Virus record (IMG/VR): IMGVR_UViG_3300047497_000053
Coordinates: 1-64,000 of that record
DNA from: a virus
Direction: 5' to 3' (one strand)
Length of the DNA: 64,000 nucleotides
In this document: positions 1 to 7,575 of the stretch, piece after piece
How positions within the stretch are numbered: the stretch's first letter is position 1
Layout: every line of letters starts with the position of its first letter
The notes under the pieces: generated by a model
What the model was told of the DNA's origin: nothing
The model's database searches: none
The model's input: only the letters and a program-made list of their open reading frames with translations
Translations under genes and position numbers: made by a program

Positions 1-354
1 ACCGACGCCGCGACCCGCGCCGCGACCAGCGTTGCGACCTACGCCGCGACCGACGTCGCGACCCGTGCCACGACCGACGTCGCGACCCGCGACGCGACCT
101 ACGACGCGACCTACGACGCGACCGACGCCGCGACCCGCGCCGCGACCGACGACGCGACCCGCGCCGCGACCGACGCCGCGACCCGCGCCGCGACCAGCGT
201 TGCGACCTACGCCGCGACCGACGTCGCGACCCGTGCCACGACCGACGTCGCGACCCGCGACGCGACCAGCGTTGCGACCTACGCCGCGACCGACGTCGCG
301 ACCCGTGCCACGACCGACGTCGCGACCCGCGACGCGACCGACGACGCGACCGAC
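1..354 (+). repeat. 12-nt (TxxA) coding tandem array with 72-bp higher-order unit
   Basis: The array consists of 12-nt units beginning GCGACC or ACCGAC and encoding T-x-x-A. A 72-nt (24-codon) block at 25-96 recurs at 193-264 and immediately again at 265-336 with the same sequence, which indicates recent segmental duplication inside the array. It continues past the left edge. Confidence 0.9.
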
Positions 355-1155
355 GAATGGCATATCTTCATTCGATTGGCGCAGGAGATGTTTGGCAAGG
401 ATTTTATGTTTGCCATCAATTGCGCAAACAATTGGGGGCAAATGTACCAAGGCGGAAACATGTGGTCAGCGTGGAATTGTTATTTAACTGCTTACCGCGA
501 CATCTTGGGACTACGTCTTGCCGAGTATGAAAAATACGCTGCGTGGGAACAAGCTGCGAAAACCGGCGGATTTCGGATCATGCACGACGAATTTTGCATG
601 GTCTCAGATTTCCCATGCCGATTACGCGTTGATGAGGAAAATCGACCCCACTGCGCAAACGGCCCGTCCCATCAATGGCGCGACGGTTGGTCGTTGTATT
701 ACTGGCACGGCGTGCGGGTCACGCGGCAGATCGTTGAAGCGCCGCAGACGTTAACCGTAGAGCAGATTGAAGCGGAACCCAACGCTGAAGTTCGACGCAT
801 TATGATTGACCGTTACGGTGCGAAACGCTATGCCGAAGATTCTGGCGCGGTTGTGATTCACGAATTATCCGCCGATCATCCGATCAAGGGCCTACGCACC
901 GCACGGCTGTTGCGCAAAGAAGTTCCCAACGACGTGCCTATCGTGATGCTGGATGTGCTCAACAGCACGCCCGAGCCTGACGGCACAACGAAACGCTACC
1001 AGCTTAGAATTGACCCGGATGCGTACAGCGGCATGGCCGGTCACGATTGCTGGGCCGCCGCCGCCTCCACATGGCGCACGCGCAATCCCGATGGGACGTT
1101 GGGCAAGCTGGCGTTCGCGGATTATCGGGATTATGTGCCGGAGTTTGAGTCGTGA
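1..1155 (+). CDS. DUF6745-type phage protein with N-terminal TxxA repeat (5'-truncated)
   Basis: The reading frame is open from base 1, so the real start lies left of the window; at least 384 residues are encoded here. Residues 1-~118 are a tetrapeptide array of the form T-[DRSY]-[AVD]-A. It runs without a break into a globular domain that contains a GPSHQWRDGW-LYYWHGVRV motif, then E-x-N-A-E-x-RR-x-M-I-D-RYG and a DSGA segment. I recall this pattern from the DUF6745 family, where similar alanine/threonine repeats often precede the domain. Function is unknown. The methionine at 376 is an internal codon, not the start, because the array is in frame with it. Two other repeat-array proteins lie downstream. 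Confidence 0.75.
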   Translation, partial: TDAATRAATSVATYAATDVATRATTDVATRDATYDATYDATDAATRAATDDATRAATDAATRAATSVATYAATDVATRATTDVATRDATSVATYAATDVATRATTDVATRDATDDATDEWHIFIRLAQEMFGKDFMFAINCANNWGQMYQGGNMWSAWNCYLTAYRDILGLRLAEYEKYAAWEQAAKTGGFRIMHDEFCMVSDFPCRLRVDEENRPHCANGPSHQWRDGWSLYYWHGVRVTRQIVEAPQTLTVEQIEAEPNAEVRRIMIDRYGAKRYAEDSGAVVIHELSADHPIKGLRTARLLRKEVPNDVPIVMLDVLNSTPEPDGTTKRYQLRIDPDAYSGMAGHDCWAAAASTWRTRNPDGTLGKLAFADYRDYVPEFES

Positions 1156-1197
1156 GCGCGACGGCGAATATTAAATCCATGACCCACGGGATATGCC

Positions 1198-1440
1198 ATG
1201 AATACATTTGAGCGAATAGACAGCATCAAGCAAGGCATTCTTCTTCAGCGGAAATTAACGCAGGATCTGATTAACGCTGTCGCAACGGCTATTGCGGGAT
1301 TGGATGACATGGAAAAAGCGAATGCAGTGCTGGGGCGTAATGTCATGGCTGTAACATGTTTGGTGATTTCCAATGGACTGCGCAATGCTCTCATTCAAAC
1401 CACCACGGATGCGCGTTCGTTTTCGGACAACACTCCATGA
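1198..1440 (+). CDS. Hypothetical 80-aa protein
   Basis: A small, mostly helical protein that I do not recognise. Its stop overlaps the ATG of the Gp157-like gene (ATGA at 1437-1440), so the two are probably translationally coupled. No signal peptide or metal-binding motif is visible. Confidence 0.6.
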   Translation: MNTFERIDSIKQGILLQRKLTQDLINAVATAIAGLDDMEKANAVLGRNVMAVTCLVISNGLRNALIQTTTDARSFSDNTP

Positions 1441-1940
1441 CCCTACGCCTCTTTGAAATCACCCAGCAACTGCGCGAACTGGAAATCCTCGCCGATTCCG
1501 AGGATATTCCCGATGACGTGCTGCGCGATACCGTCGAAGGACTGACCGGCGATTTTGAAACAAAAGCGGTCGCAACGGCGAAATTCATCCTGTCGATGGA
1601 AGCAACCGCCGAGGCCATTAAGGCCGCCGCCGATGCGATGGCGATTCGAGCTAAGCGGGTGCAGAAACGCGCCGATGCCGTGCGGCATTATCTGTTGTTG
1701 CAATTCCAGATGATTGACCATCGTAAGTTAGACACGCCCGAGTTGGTCATTTCGCGGCGCGCGAACCCAGTTGCTGTGCAAATCAGCGATGAAGCGGCGA
1801 TTCCTCGGGATTATTTCGTGCAACCGCCGCCCCCGCCGCCGAAATTGGATAAAAAAGCCGTCAAGGACGCGCTGCAGGCGGGCGCAACCGTGCCAGGTGC
1901 TTATCTGGAATCGGGTGAGCATCTGAGGATCACGCTGTGA
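1437..1940 (+). CDS. Siphovirus Gp157-like protein
   Basis: 167 residues. The N-terminal half is a long charged helix starting LFEITQQLRELE, followed by the middle segment AKRVQKRADAVRHYL and a C-terminal part with a polyproline stretch (PPPPPPKLDKKAVKDALQAG). This order (EAxAxRAKRxxxRAxxLR, then LxxRKxP-like, then D.KAVKxALKxG) is the signature of the Gp157 family (PF05565). The family is linked to phage resistance in Streptococcus, but its biochemical role is not established. I chose the ATG at 1437 because it overlaps the preceding stop. A longer in-frame start at 1356 would lie entirely within the preceding gene. Confidence 0.85.
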   Translation: MTLRLFEITQQLRELEILADSEDIPDDVLRDTVEGLTGDFETKAVATAKFILSMEATAEAIKAAADAMAIRAKRVQKRADAVRHYLLLQFQMIDHRKLDTPELVISRRANPVAVQISDEAAIPRDYFVQPPPPPPKLDKKAVKDALQAGATVPGAYLESGEHLRITL

Positions 1941-2101
1941 CGAAACGGCTGAAACGTCCGAAACGGCGCGTGCCACCCGAGGTGTCGGCGTACATGGCGA
2001 AAATCGGTGCCAAAGGCGGCGCGGCCGGCAAAGGCACAACGAAATCGCGGCGCGTCCCGCAACGGCCGATAGCGCGCGAGAAAATAGTTGACGCAGAATA
2101 G
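1937..2101 (+). CDS. Small basic AKIGAKGG-type protein
   Basis: 54 residues from a GTG that overlaps the Gp157-like stop (GTGA). It is strongly basic and contains the short motif MAKIGAKGGAAGKG, a pattern common in tiny phage proteins. Function unknown; nucleic-acid binding is possible from the charge alone. Too short for most gene callers. Confidence 0.55.
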   Translation: MTKRLKRPKRRVPPEVSAYMAKIGAKGGAAGKGTTKSRRVPQRPIAREKIVDAE

Positions 2102-2149
2102 CGGCTGTGATTGAATAGCCGCTATTGCAAAAACGTAAGGAGACGGAAG

Positions 2150-2356
2150 ATGGAACAATTGATTGGACGCCCAGATTTGACCGTCAGGCCTGACCTAGAC
2201 CGCCGATTACAAACCGTCCGCGCCGCGTTTAAGAACGCCGATATGTCTTACGCTGACACGCTGACCTCGGACGCCGACCTTGAATCGTACGTTGAATGGT
2301 GGGAAACCCGCCGCGATTTTTACGCGGCCCAAGCGATAGAGGAGATGGTACGGTGA
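2150..2356 (+). CDS. Hypothetical 68-aa protein
   Basis: A clear Shine-Dalgarno AAGGAG (2137-2142) sits 7 nt before the ATG at 2150, making this one of the few independently initiated genes in the cassette. An upstream in-frame start at 2111 lacks that support. Acidic/polar protein ending in a helical WWETRRDFYAAQAIEEM segment; family not recognised. Confidence 0.65.
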   Translation: MEQLIGRPDLTVRPDLDRRLQTVRAAFKNADMSYADTLTSDADLESYVEWWETRRDFYAAQAIEEMVR

Positions 2357-2640
2357 CAGATCAATATCGAATTCAGGTCGGCCTCATTGGCGACGACGCT
2401 TCGTTGTCAAAGTCGCCGAATGAGATGCGTCAGGAAATTCTACGCCAGAGCCGTGACAGCTCGGTAATCAAGAATTCGCTGGAGATGGCGCGGCATTACG
2501 GTTTGAGCGGCGAGGATATGTACGTATCAATGGCATTCCATGCGTTGCTTATGCTTGAGCGATATGCGCAAATTGCTATCAAGCGCAGCATGATGGAGAC
2601 CGGGCGGCCGACGATCATCAACCCGGACGCGCCGCTATGA
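2353..2640 (+). CDS. Hypothetical 95-aa protein
   Basis: It starts at the GTG overlapping the previous stop. It has a helical central region around residues 28-75. No enzyme motif is seen. It is coupled on both sides (GTGA upstream, ATGA downstream). Confidence 0.6.
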   Translation: MTDQYRIQVGLIGDDASLSKSPNEMRQEILRQSRDSSVIKNSLEMARHYGLSGEDMYVSMAFHALLMLERYAQIAIKRSMMETGRPTIINPDAPL

Positions 2641-2906
2641 CCCCCACCCACACGCCGGGACCGTGGAAAGATAAGCCGTCAATTCACGGCAACCAATATC
2701 GTTATGTGCAGATTGGAAAGGACGAGACATATACGACACTTGAGGTATTGCCGGCCGATGCAAAGTTAATCGCCGCCGCCCCCGACCTACGCGACGCCTT
2801 GGAGGGTTTGCTAGCCGAAGTAGACGCCATGACCGCCCGCACCGGTTGGGCGGGTAATGGGTTTCGCGAAAAGGCCCGCGCGGCGTTGGCGAGGTGCGAA
2901 CTGTGA
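2637..2906 (+). CDS. HTPGPW-type phage protein
   Basis: 89 residues. It begins with the THTPGPW motif and later has ADAKLIAAAPDLRDALEGLL. This combination is a recurrent small phage protein family of unknown function. Overlaps its neighbours at both ends. Confidence 0.8.
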   Translation: MTPTHTPGPWKDKPSIHGNQYRYVQIGKDETYTTLEVLPADAKLIAAAPDLRDALEGLLAEVDAMTARTGWAGNGFREKARAALARCEL

Positions 2907-3769
2907 ACACCCCCGTTTCCCCAATGATCACCCCCGCCGACCAAACCAAAATCGCGGCCCTGTTGGAGCGCATGCACCTGCCCTCCGGCTTGGGCACGCG
3001 CGACGAGGCGTGCTCGATCGCCGCAATCAATTTAGCGCTGACCGGCGTGTTGACGGATGAGATTCCGGAATGCATGTCGGAAGTCGTCGGGAGGTGGATC
3101 ATTATTACGCAAGACGCGATGCCGGATAAGATGCGCAACTCCGCGCGCTGGAAATCGTTGCTGCCGCTCGCAGCGGGCACGGGCCGCGCGCACGAAGCGG
3201 AGCGGCTTGAGATCATCCTCGATCACATGTGGACCGTGGCGCTGCGGTTATTGAAGCCTTTTGCCGACGCGCAAGGGTTTGGTCCGCAATGGCACGCGAT
3301 GCTGACTGAGCGCACCACCGAGGCCGCCGAGGCCGCCGAGGCCGCCGGCTGGGCCGACGCCAGGGCCGGCTGGGCCGCCGCCAGGGCCGCCGAGGCCGCC
3401 GGCTGGGCCGCCGCCAGGGCCGCCAGGGCCGCCAAGGCCGCCAAGGCCGGCTGGGCCGCCGCCAGGGCCGCCGCCGAGGCCGCCGGGGCCGCCGGCTGGG
3501 CCGCCGCCAGGGCCGCCGCCAGGGCCGCCGCCGAGGCCGCCGGGGCCGCCGAGGCCGCCGCCAAGGCCGCCAAGGCCGCCAAGGCCGCCAAGGCCGCCAA
3601 GGCCGCCGCCAAGGCCGGCTGGGCCGCCGGCTGGGCCGCCGCCAGGGCCGCCAGGGCCGCCAAGGCCGCCAAGGCCGGCTGGGCCGCCGGGGCCGCCGGA
3701 GCCCCTTGGCAATCCTTAGATCCCTGCGCGCTCCTTGAGCGCCTCATCGCCGCAGGCGGTGCGGCATGA
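2903..3769 (+). CDS. Alanine-array phage protein 1
   Basis: 288 residues. Residues 1-~135 are a globular domain (motifs EACSIAAINLALTG, IPECMS, GRWII, QDAMP, LLPLAAGTGR). Then comes an alanine-rich array of about 130 residues built on A-A-x tripeptides with Lys, Glu, Arg and Gly-Trp at x, and a short C-terminal cap (DPCALLERLIAAG). The same plan appears in phage proteins I recall as having highly variable Ala-rich tails; function unknown. The array is encoded by 9-nt GCCGCCNNG units, so its copy number is likely to be unstable. The GTG at 2903 overlapping the preceding stop is preferred over the GTG at 2894. Confidence 0.8.
   Translation: MNTPVSPMITPADQTKIAALLERMHLPSGLGTRDEACSIAAINLALTGVLTDEIPECMSEVVGRWIIITQDAMPDKMRNSARWKSLLPLAAGTGRAHEAERLEIILDHMWTVALRLLKPFADAQGFGPQWHAMLTERTTEAAEAAEAAGWADARAGWAAARAAEAAGWAAARAARAAKAAKAGWAAARAAAEAAGAAGWAAARAAARAAAEAAGAAEAAAKAAKAAKAAKAAKAAAKAGWAAGWAAARAARAAKAAKAGWAAGAAGAPWQSLDPCALLERLIAAGGAA
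3316..3702 (+). repeat. 9-nt GCCGCCNNG coding repeat array
   Basis: Near-continuous 9-nt units encode A-A-x inside the alanine-array protein. Blocks of AAGGCCGCC and of GGCTGGGCCGCC alternate. The antisense frames read as glycine- or alanine/glutamine-rich open frames for this reason only. Confidence 0.9.
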
Positions 3770-3984
3770 GCGCCTCCGTGCGCCTGCACGCCGGTTTGTG
3801 GACGGTATTTTCCGGGGATCAACCCGTATTGGCTTGTCGTTCGTGGGCCGCTGCGATGCAAGCATTGAGCGACGCGATGCTGCCAGCGGAACCCGATCCC
3901 GCTGATACGGCATCGGAATTTTGGCGCAATTTCGAGAACACGTTGAACGACATCATCGGGGACCGTCGCCGTGAATCACGCTGA
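3766..3984 (+). CDS. Hypothetical 72-aa protein
   Basis: ATGA overlap with the alanine-array gene. Its N-terminal part (LHAGLWTVFSGDQPVLACRSWAAA) looks like a small beta-rich fold and the C-terminal half is helical. Not recognised. Confidence 0.55.
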   Translation: MSASVRLHAGLWTVFSGDQPVLACRSWAAAMQALSDAMLPAEPDPADTASEFWRNFENTLNDIIGDRRRESR

Positions 3985-4180
3985 ACCCGAAGAATGTTCT
4001 CACAAGTGGGAACTGATCGCCGACGAACAAGGTGATCCGCACGAAGCGCATTTGTGGGGCGATTACTCGCATATGGAGTGCTGCGCTTGCGGCGAGACGC
4101 GCGACATCACGGACGCAGACCGGCGCAAGTGGAAGGACGATGCGGATTACGATCGCTGGGAACGGAGGAGCGGTCGGTGA
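3971..4180 (+). CDS. Small Cys/His-rich protein
   Basis: 69 residues from a GTG that overlaps the previous gene by 14 nt. It contains C-S-H-K-W near the N terminus and a C-C-x-C-G motif in the middle, suggesting one metal-binding knuckle. The C-terminal third is charged (DDADYDRWERR). Function unknown. Confidence 0.55.
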   Translation: MNHAEPEECSHKWELIADEQGDPHEAHLWGDYSHMECCACGETRDITDADRRKWKDDADYDRWERRSGR

Positions 4181-4317
4181 AGTGGGTATGTCTGACCGTG
4201 TACTCAGTATTTGTTATCGCCTCTTGCGGCTACGTGGTCTTTTGGCTAGGGCATTCAGCGTGGTGGTTTTTGCTCGCAATTATGATCCTGCCTTCGTCTG
4301 TGAGCGACGATTCGTGA
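4177..4317 (+). CDS. Small single-pass membrane protein
   Basis: 46 residues from a GTG overlapping the preceding stop, with a GGAGGAG ribosome-binding site just upstream. Almost the whole chain is hydrophobic (YSVFVIASCGYVVFWLGH, then WWFLLAIMILP), giving one or two membrane segments. Function unknown. Confidence 0.55.
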   Translation: MKWVCLTVYSVFVIASCGYVVFWLGHSAWWFLLAIMILPSSVSDDS

Positions 4318-4499
4318 CCCGCACCGAATACGACAACTTTTACGCCGTCATCCCCGCCGACACCAACGGATTCATTGACGGCGCTGCGCTCGCGCAATTG
4401 AACGATGCGGGATTCTGGTTCGCGAATCTAGCGCCCGACACCGCAACACTCAACCGATTCCTGACCCTGCAAATCAACACCATGACGGACACATTATGA
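4314..4499 (+). CDS. Hypothetical 61-aa protein
   Basis: GTG start overlapping the previous stop and ATGA overlap with the next gene. The sequence has an NFYAVIPADTNGFIDG segment. Not recognised. Confidence 0.5.
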   Translation: MTRTEYDNFYAVIPADTNGFIDGAALAQLNDAGFWFANLAPDTATLNRFLTLQINTMTDTL

Positions 4500-4672
4500 C
4501 CTGGCAATTCTGCGGCATCGCGATCTGCTTGGGCCTCGTTGCCCTTGGCGTCGTCTCCATCATCGCGCACGAATTCGGCGAACGGCGTCGGCATCGTCGC
4601 GCGTTTCGGATTCATCCGATGTTCCGTCGAGATGGCTACCGGGTAGGGCAAGACGCCAAGGACTTTTCATGA
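4496..4672 (+). CDS. Small membrane protein
   Basis: 58 residues. One N-terminal transmembrane helix (residues ~5-24, GIAICLGLVALGVVSIIA) is followed by a basic cytoplasmic-type tail (GERRRHRRAFR). ATGA overlaps on both sides. Confidence 0.55.
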   Translation: MTWQFCGIAICLGLVALGVVSIIAHEFGERRRHRRAFRIHPMFRRDGYRVGQDAKDFS

Positions 4673-4743
4673 GCGCGCATATTTGCCATACCTGTGCGTA
4701 TTTTGTACTGGTGCCGGCAATGACCCCGAGGAAGAAGAAATGA
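4669..4743 (+). CDS. Possible 24-aa coupling peptide
   Basis: A 24-codon frame whose ATG overlaps the upstream stop and whose TGA overlaps the ATG of the DUF1566 gene, following the coupling style of the cassette. It has a CHTC motif and ends in a Lys/Arg run. It may be a real peptide or only a translational bridge. Confidence 0.35.
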   Translation: MSAHICHTCAYFVLVPAMTPRKKK

Positions 4744-5168
4744 CGATCTACACCAAAATAGGCGCCGAAGGCCAAGACTTGCCGCCGGACGCGACCGGTC
4801 ACCAGGCCGTGCGGGTCGAGCACCCGCTGCTCGCAAAACCACTGATCTTCACCGCGTCCCGCTCACCCAAGGAATTGACGTATAAAGAGGCGCTCAAGTG
4901 GGCCGAAAGCCTTGAGATCAACGGCTGGTCCTGGCGCGTCCCTACCGTTGAGGAAGCGCTGTTCCTGCCGGATCGATGCAAATATCCAGCGCTTGATTCG
5001 AGCTACTTTTCCGACTTCGACGGCTACGAATGGCTTTGGACGTCGACGCCGGACGCCGGATCACCGTCCGAGTACGCGTGGTTCGTCGCCTCGGGCGCTG
5101 GCGGTTCCCTCCGCGGTCCTCAGAGCGATCGGCTCTGCGTGCGCGCGGTCCGCGCCGGTCAGGTCTAG
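4740..5168 (+). CDS. DUF1566 (lectin-fold) protein A with diversified C terminus
   Basis: 142 residues. It carries DUF1566/Lcl_C landmarks: TYKEALKWAESL, then WSWRVPTVEEAL, then PALDSSYFSD and WLWTST, ending in VRAVRAGQ. This is the formylglycine/C-type-lectin-like fold frequently used as a target of diversity-generating retroelements. The last 101 nt are nearly identical to the end of the next gene except at 13 first or second codon positions (see the repeat entries), while the rest of the two proteins is clearly divergent. The ATG at 4740 follows GAGGAAG. A longer TTG start at 4683 is less likely. Confidence 0.75.
   Translation: MTIYTKIGAEGQDLPPDATGHQAVRVEHPLLAKPLIFTASRSPKELTYKEALKWAESLEINGWSWRVPTVEEALFLPDRCKYPALDSSYFSDFDGYEWLWTSTPDAGSPSEYAWFVASGAGGSLRGPQSDRLCVRAVRAGQV
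5062..5162 (+). repeat. Variable-region-like repeat, copy A
   Basis: A 101-nt segment paired with 5651-5751. Identical flanks (33 nt internal and 24 nt at the 3' end) surround eight variable codons: TAC, CTC, GGT, CCT, GAT, CGG, CTC and TGC. No third-position difference from copy B occurs. Confidence 0.8.
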
Positions 5169-5202
5169 GAAATTTGCCTAGCCGCAACATCAGGAACACG
5201 CA

Positions 5203-5772
5203 ATGAGCTCACTTGCCGACGACATCCGCCGCCTCATCACTCAGCGCCTCGCGCACGCGACCGATATCGACATTCTGCAACTCGCGAGCGCGCTGTGCGC
5301 CAACGAGGATCAGGTAACGCAGCCGCAAGCAATTAAGCGGCCTCGCTTCACGAAGATCAACGACGAAAGGTTATTCGTGCTCGATGATTCCTCGTCCGAC
5401 TGGGTCGCCGTTTACGATTCACTCCACGACCTGACCTGGACGCGCAAGACGCTAGATTGCGGGGAAGTGAATCACGCCGACGCGATGCGTGCCGCCGGCG
5501 CCGTCAAGCTGCTGGGAGCTTCCGACTGGCGCGCGCCGACGATTCAGGAGCGCTTATCCATCGTCGATTACGCCCGGATCGATCCGGCGCTCGACACCGA
5601 TTACTTCGACGGGTCCAGCGTCTTGGAATGTACAGGCACGATTGCGGCTGCACCGTCCGAGGTCGCGTGGTTCGTCGCCTCGGGCGCTGGCGGTTCCTCC
5701 CGCTATCATCAGAGCCGTCTGGGCTACGTGCGCGCGGTCCGCGCCGGTCAGCAACTTGGGCGCGTTGATTGA
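5203..5772 (+). CDS. DUF1566 (lectin-fold) protein B with diversified C terminus
   Basis: 189 residues. An N-terminal helical extension (~1-60) precedes a DUF1566 domain: [50 protein letters not shown], then the C-terminal segment [11 protein letters not shown]...YVRAVRAGQ. The fold's usual WTST strand reads LECTGT here. The shared 3' segment is the putative diversified region; the exposed variable residues relative to protein A are V, S, Y, H, R, L, G and Y. A likely role is ligand or receptor binding, but no virion gene is adjacent and no export signal is evident. Confidence 0.75.
   Translation: MSSLADDIRRLITQRLAHATDIDILQLASALCANEDQVTQPQAIKRPRFTKINDERLFVLDDSSSDWVAVYDSLHDLTWTRKTLDCGEVNHADAMRAAGAVKLLGASDWRAPTIQERLSIVDYARIDPALDTDYFDGSSVLECTGTIAAAPSEVAWFVASGAGGSSRYHQSRLGYVRAVRAGQQLGRVD
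5651..5751 (+). repeat. Variable-region-like repeat, copy B
   Basis: Partner of 5062-5162. The variable codons here are GTC, TCC, TAT, CAT, CGT, CTG, GGC and TAC. Each pair could derive from AAC, AAT, CAT, CAG or TAC template codons by changes at adenines only. Confidence 0.8.
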
Positions 5773-5843
5773 AACCGCTAGCAATTGAGTTGTTTTCCGG
5801 CTTATTCGGATGGGGAGAAGGTCTCGTCATGGAAGGATACGAC
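5769..5843 (+). pseudogene. Relic of a cytosine-C5 DNA methyltransferase N terminus
   Basis: From a TTG overlapping the preceding stop, 25 codons read (M)[18 protein letters not shown] then VMEGYD. This matches motif I of phage and bacterial Dcm-type enzymes (PLAIDLFCGLGGW-EGL-x-EGYD). The frame then runs straight into csrA with no stop. No other methyltransferase motif follows, so the enzyme is gone and only its first segment remains. Confidence 0.6.
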
Positions 5844-6038
5844 ATGCTAATTCTGACTCGCAGAGTGGAAGAAACCGTATTTATCGGTGACGCGATCACG
5901 GTCACCGTGCTCGGCATCAAAGGCAACCAGGTAAAACTCGGCATCGAAGCGCCGAAGCATATTCCGGTGCATCGGGAAGAAGTCGCCGAGCGGATCGAGG
6001 CTGAACGGATTGAAGCGCATTTGAAGGGGGATGCATGA
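5844..6038 (+). CDS. csrA: Carbon storage regulator CsrA/RsmA homologue
   Basis: 64 residues beginning [16 protein letters not shown], followed by [20 protein letters not shown] and [17 protein letters not shown]. These are the five beta strands and C-terminal helix of CsrA, including the strand-1 arginine pair and the V-R/H-R-E-E segment that contact RNA. CsrA dimers bind ANGGA motifs in leader RNAs and block or alter translation. The ATG at 5844 follows GGAAGGA (5831-5837). A TTG at 5769 would give an 89-aa fusion with the methyltransferase relic. Possible targets are host mRNAs or the phage's own late leaders (see findings). Confidence 0.9.
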   Translation: MLILTRRVEETVFIGDAITVTVLGIKGNQVKLGIEAPKHIPVHREEVAERIEAERIEAHLKGDA

Positions 6039-6193
6039 CCTACGCAATGAGCAATGAAGCTGTGATCGAGTCAGCCACAAGCGACCCCCAAGAATGGACC
6101 GAGTGGGACGACTACGAAGAAGCCGGCCCGATGGATTTAGAGGATCAGTTGGAGAAAGCGATGGAGAATCTGCGCGGAAGTGGAAATGTATGA
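6035..6193 (+). CDS. Small acidic protein
   Basis: 52 residues, very acidic ([26 protein letters not shown]). ATGA overlaps join it to csrA and to the helicase gene. Acidity and size would fit a nucleic-acid mimic or an adaptor, but this is inference only. Confidence 0.55.
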   Translation: MTYAMSNEAVIESATSDPQEWTEWDDYEEAGPMDLEDQLEKAMENLRGSGNV

Positions 6194-7575
6194 CGACGAA
6201 TTTTGAGTATCAGCGGTTTTTAGAATCAAAAGCGCCAAAGGCCGTGAAGCGCGGGCTGCGTGATGTGCCTCGATTGTCCGCGCATTTGAAACCGCTGCAA
6301 GCGCATTGCGTGCAATTTGCATTGCAAGGCGCGTCTACCTTGAATGCGTTGGACACTGGCCTCGGCAAAAGCATGATTGAGTTGGAATTCTGCGAACACG
6401 CGCGCCACGTTGAAAATGGCAAAGCGTTGATTTTAACACCATTGGCGGTTGCCAAGCAGTTTGAGCGCGAAGGTAAGAAGTGGGGGTATGACGCTCGCGT
6501 GATCCGCGATCAATCAGAAGCGTTTGAAGGCATCAATATCTGCAATTATGATCGACTTCATCTGCTGGACCATACCGAATTTGGCGTGGTCACTTTGGAC
6601 GAAGCCGACATCCTCAAGAACTTTTCAGGCAAAACCTCGCGCAGCCTTATCAACGCATTTGCGAATCACCGCTGGCGCTTGCCAGCGACGGCGACACCCG
6701 CGCCGAACTCGCCGATGGAGATCGGGCAATACGCGGAATTCTGCGGCGTCATGCAGTCAAACGAAATGCTGTCGCGTTTTTTCATGAACGATACTGCGAC
6801 GGCCAGCCAGCAATGGACCTTGAAACCGCACGGCGTGGAGGCGTTTTGGGATTGGATGGCTTCGTGGTGCCGCATGGCGCAACTGCCCAGCGATCTAGGA
6901 TTTGATGACACGGGTTATATCCTGCCATCACTTGAGGTCGTGCGGCATCGCGCTGCGGAAAGCGCGCCGACTTTGAAAGGCGGTTTATTCGGTGACGAAG
7001 TGGTCAACGCCACCAATATGCACCAAGTCAAACGCGCCACCGCCAACAAACGCGCCGGTCTCGCCGTGGCTTTAGCCACGTCCAACTCCGAGCCGTGGGT
7101 AGTGTGGACCGATACCGATTACGAAGCCGATGAAGTGATGACGCTATTCGGCAATTCGCCGGACGTGGTGGAGGTTCGCGGTTCCATGGATGCTGACAAA
7201 AAAGAGCGCAACATTGAGGCATTTATTGACGGGACCGCACGTGTGATGGTCACTAAACCCAGCGTCGCGGGACAAGGATTGAACCTTCAACACTGCGCAC
7301 GCACGGCCTACGTTGGACGCAGCTTTTCGTATGCCGATTGGTATCAATCTGTAAGACGGTTTCATCGATTCGGTCAAACTCGGACAGTAGAGGTCCATTT
7401 GATCGTGGCCGAAGGCGAGGATTCCATCGGGCGCGTTATTGACCGCAAAGCCGACGATCACATCGAAATGAAAACCCAGATGCGGGCGGCAATGATGCGA
7501 AACAACGGACAAGACAGCGCACGGCGCGTGCCTTACGAAGCGAAGCACAAAGGGAGATTGCCATCGTGGCTGTAA
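6190..7575 (+). CDS. SNF2-like superfamily 2 helicase
   Basis: 461 residues. Motif I is DTGLGKS (~residue 58), motif Ia is LILTPLAVAKQF, motif II is LDEAD (~135), motif III is ATATPAPN, and the C-terminal RecA domain has VTKPSVAGQGLNLQ and motif VI QSVRRFHRFGQ. The last is the SNF2 hallmark (QxxxRxxRxGQ). It is a double-stranded-DNA translocase predicted to remodel protein-DNA complexes in replication, recombination or modification. The stop overlaps the start of the DNA methyltransferase gene by 10 nt, suggesting the two act together. The ATG at 6190 overlaps the previous stop. Confidence 0.85.
   Translation: MTTNFEYQRFLESKAPKAVKRGLRDVPRLSAHLKPLQAHCVQFALQGASTLNALDTGLGKSMIELEFCEHARHVENGKALILTPLAVAKQFEREGKKWGYDARVIRDQSEAFEGINICNYDRLHLLDHTEFGVVTLDEADILKNFSGKTSRSLINAFANHRWRLPATATPAPNSPMEIGQYAEFCGVMQSNEMLSRFFMNDTATASQQWTLKPHGVEAFWDWMASWCRMAQLPSDLGFDDTGYILPSLEVVRHRAAESAPTLKGGLFGDEVVNATNMHQVKRATANKRAGLAVALATSNSEPWVVWTDTDYEADEVMTLFGNSPDVVEVRGSMDADKKERNIEAFIDGTARVMVTKPSVAGQGLNLQHCARTAYVGRSFSYADWYQSVRRFHRFGQTRTVEVHLIVAEGEDSIGRVIDRKADDHIEMKTQMRAAMMRNNGQDSARRVPYEAKHKGRLPSWL

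Noticed and set aside
32-487. Arg/Pro/Thr-rich frame (RPTPRPTSRP) over the left repeat
   Set aside because: It is a +1 reading of the TxxA array, overlaps the DUF6745 frame and ends in unrelated sequence.
3223-3861. Minus-strand Ala/Gln-rich and Gly/Pro-rich frames across the alanine array
   Set aside because: Antisense readings of the 9-nt GCCGCCNNG repeat; the plus-strand frame has normal flanking domains.
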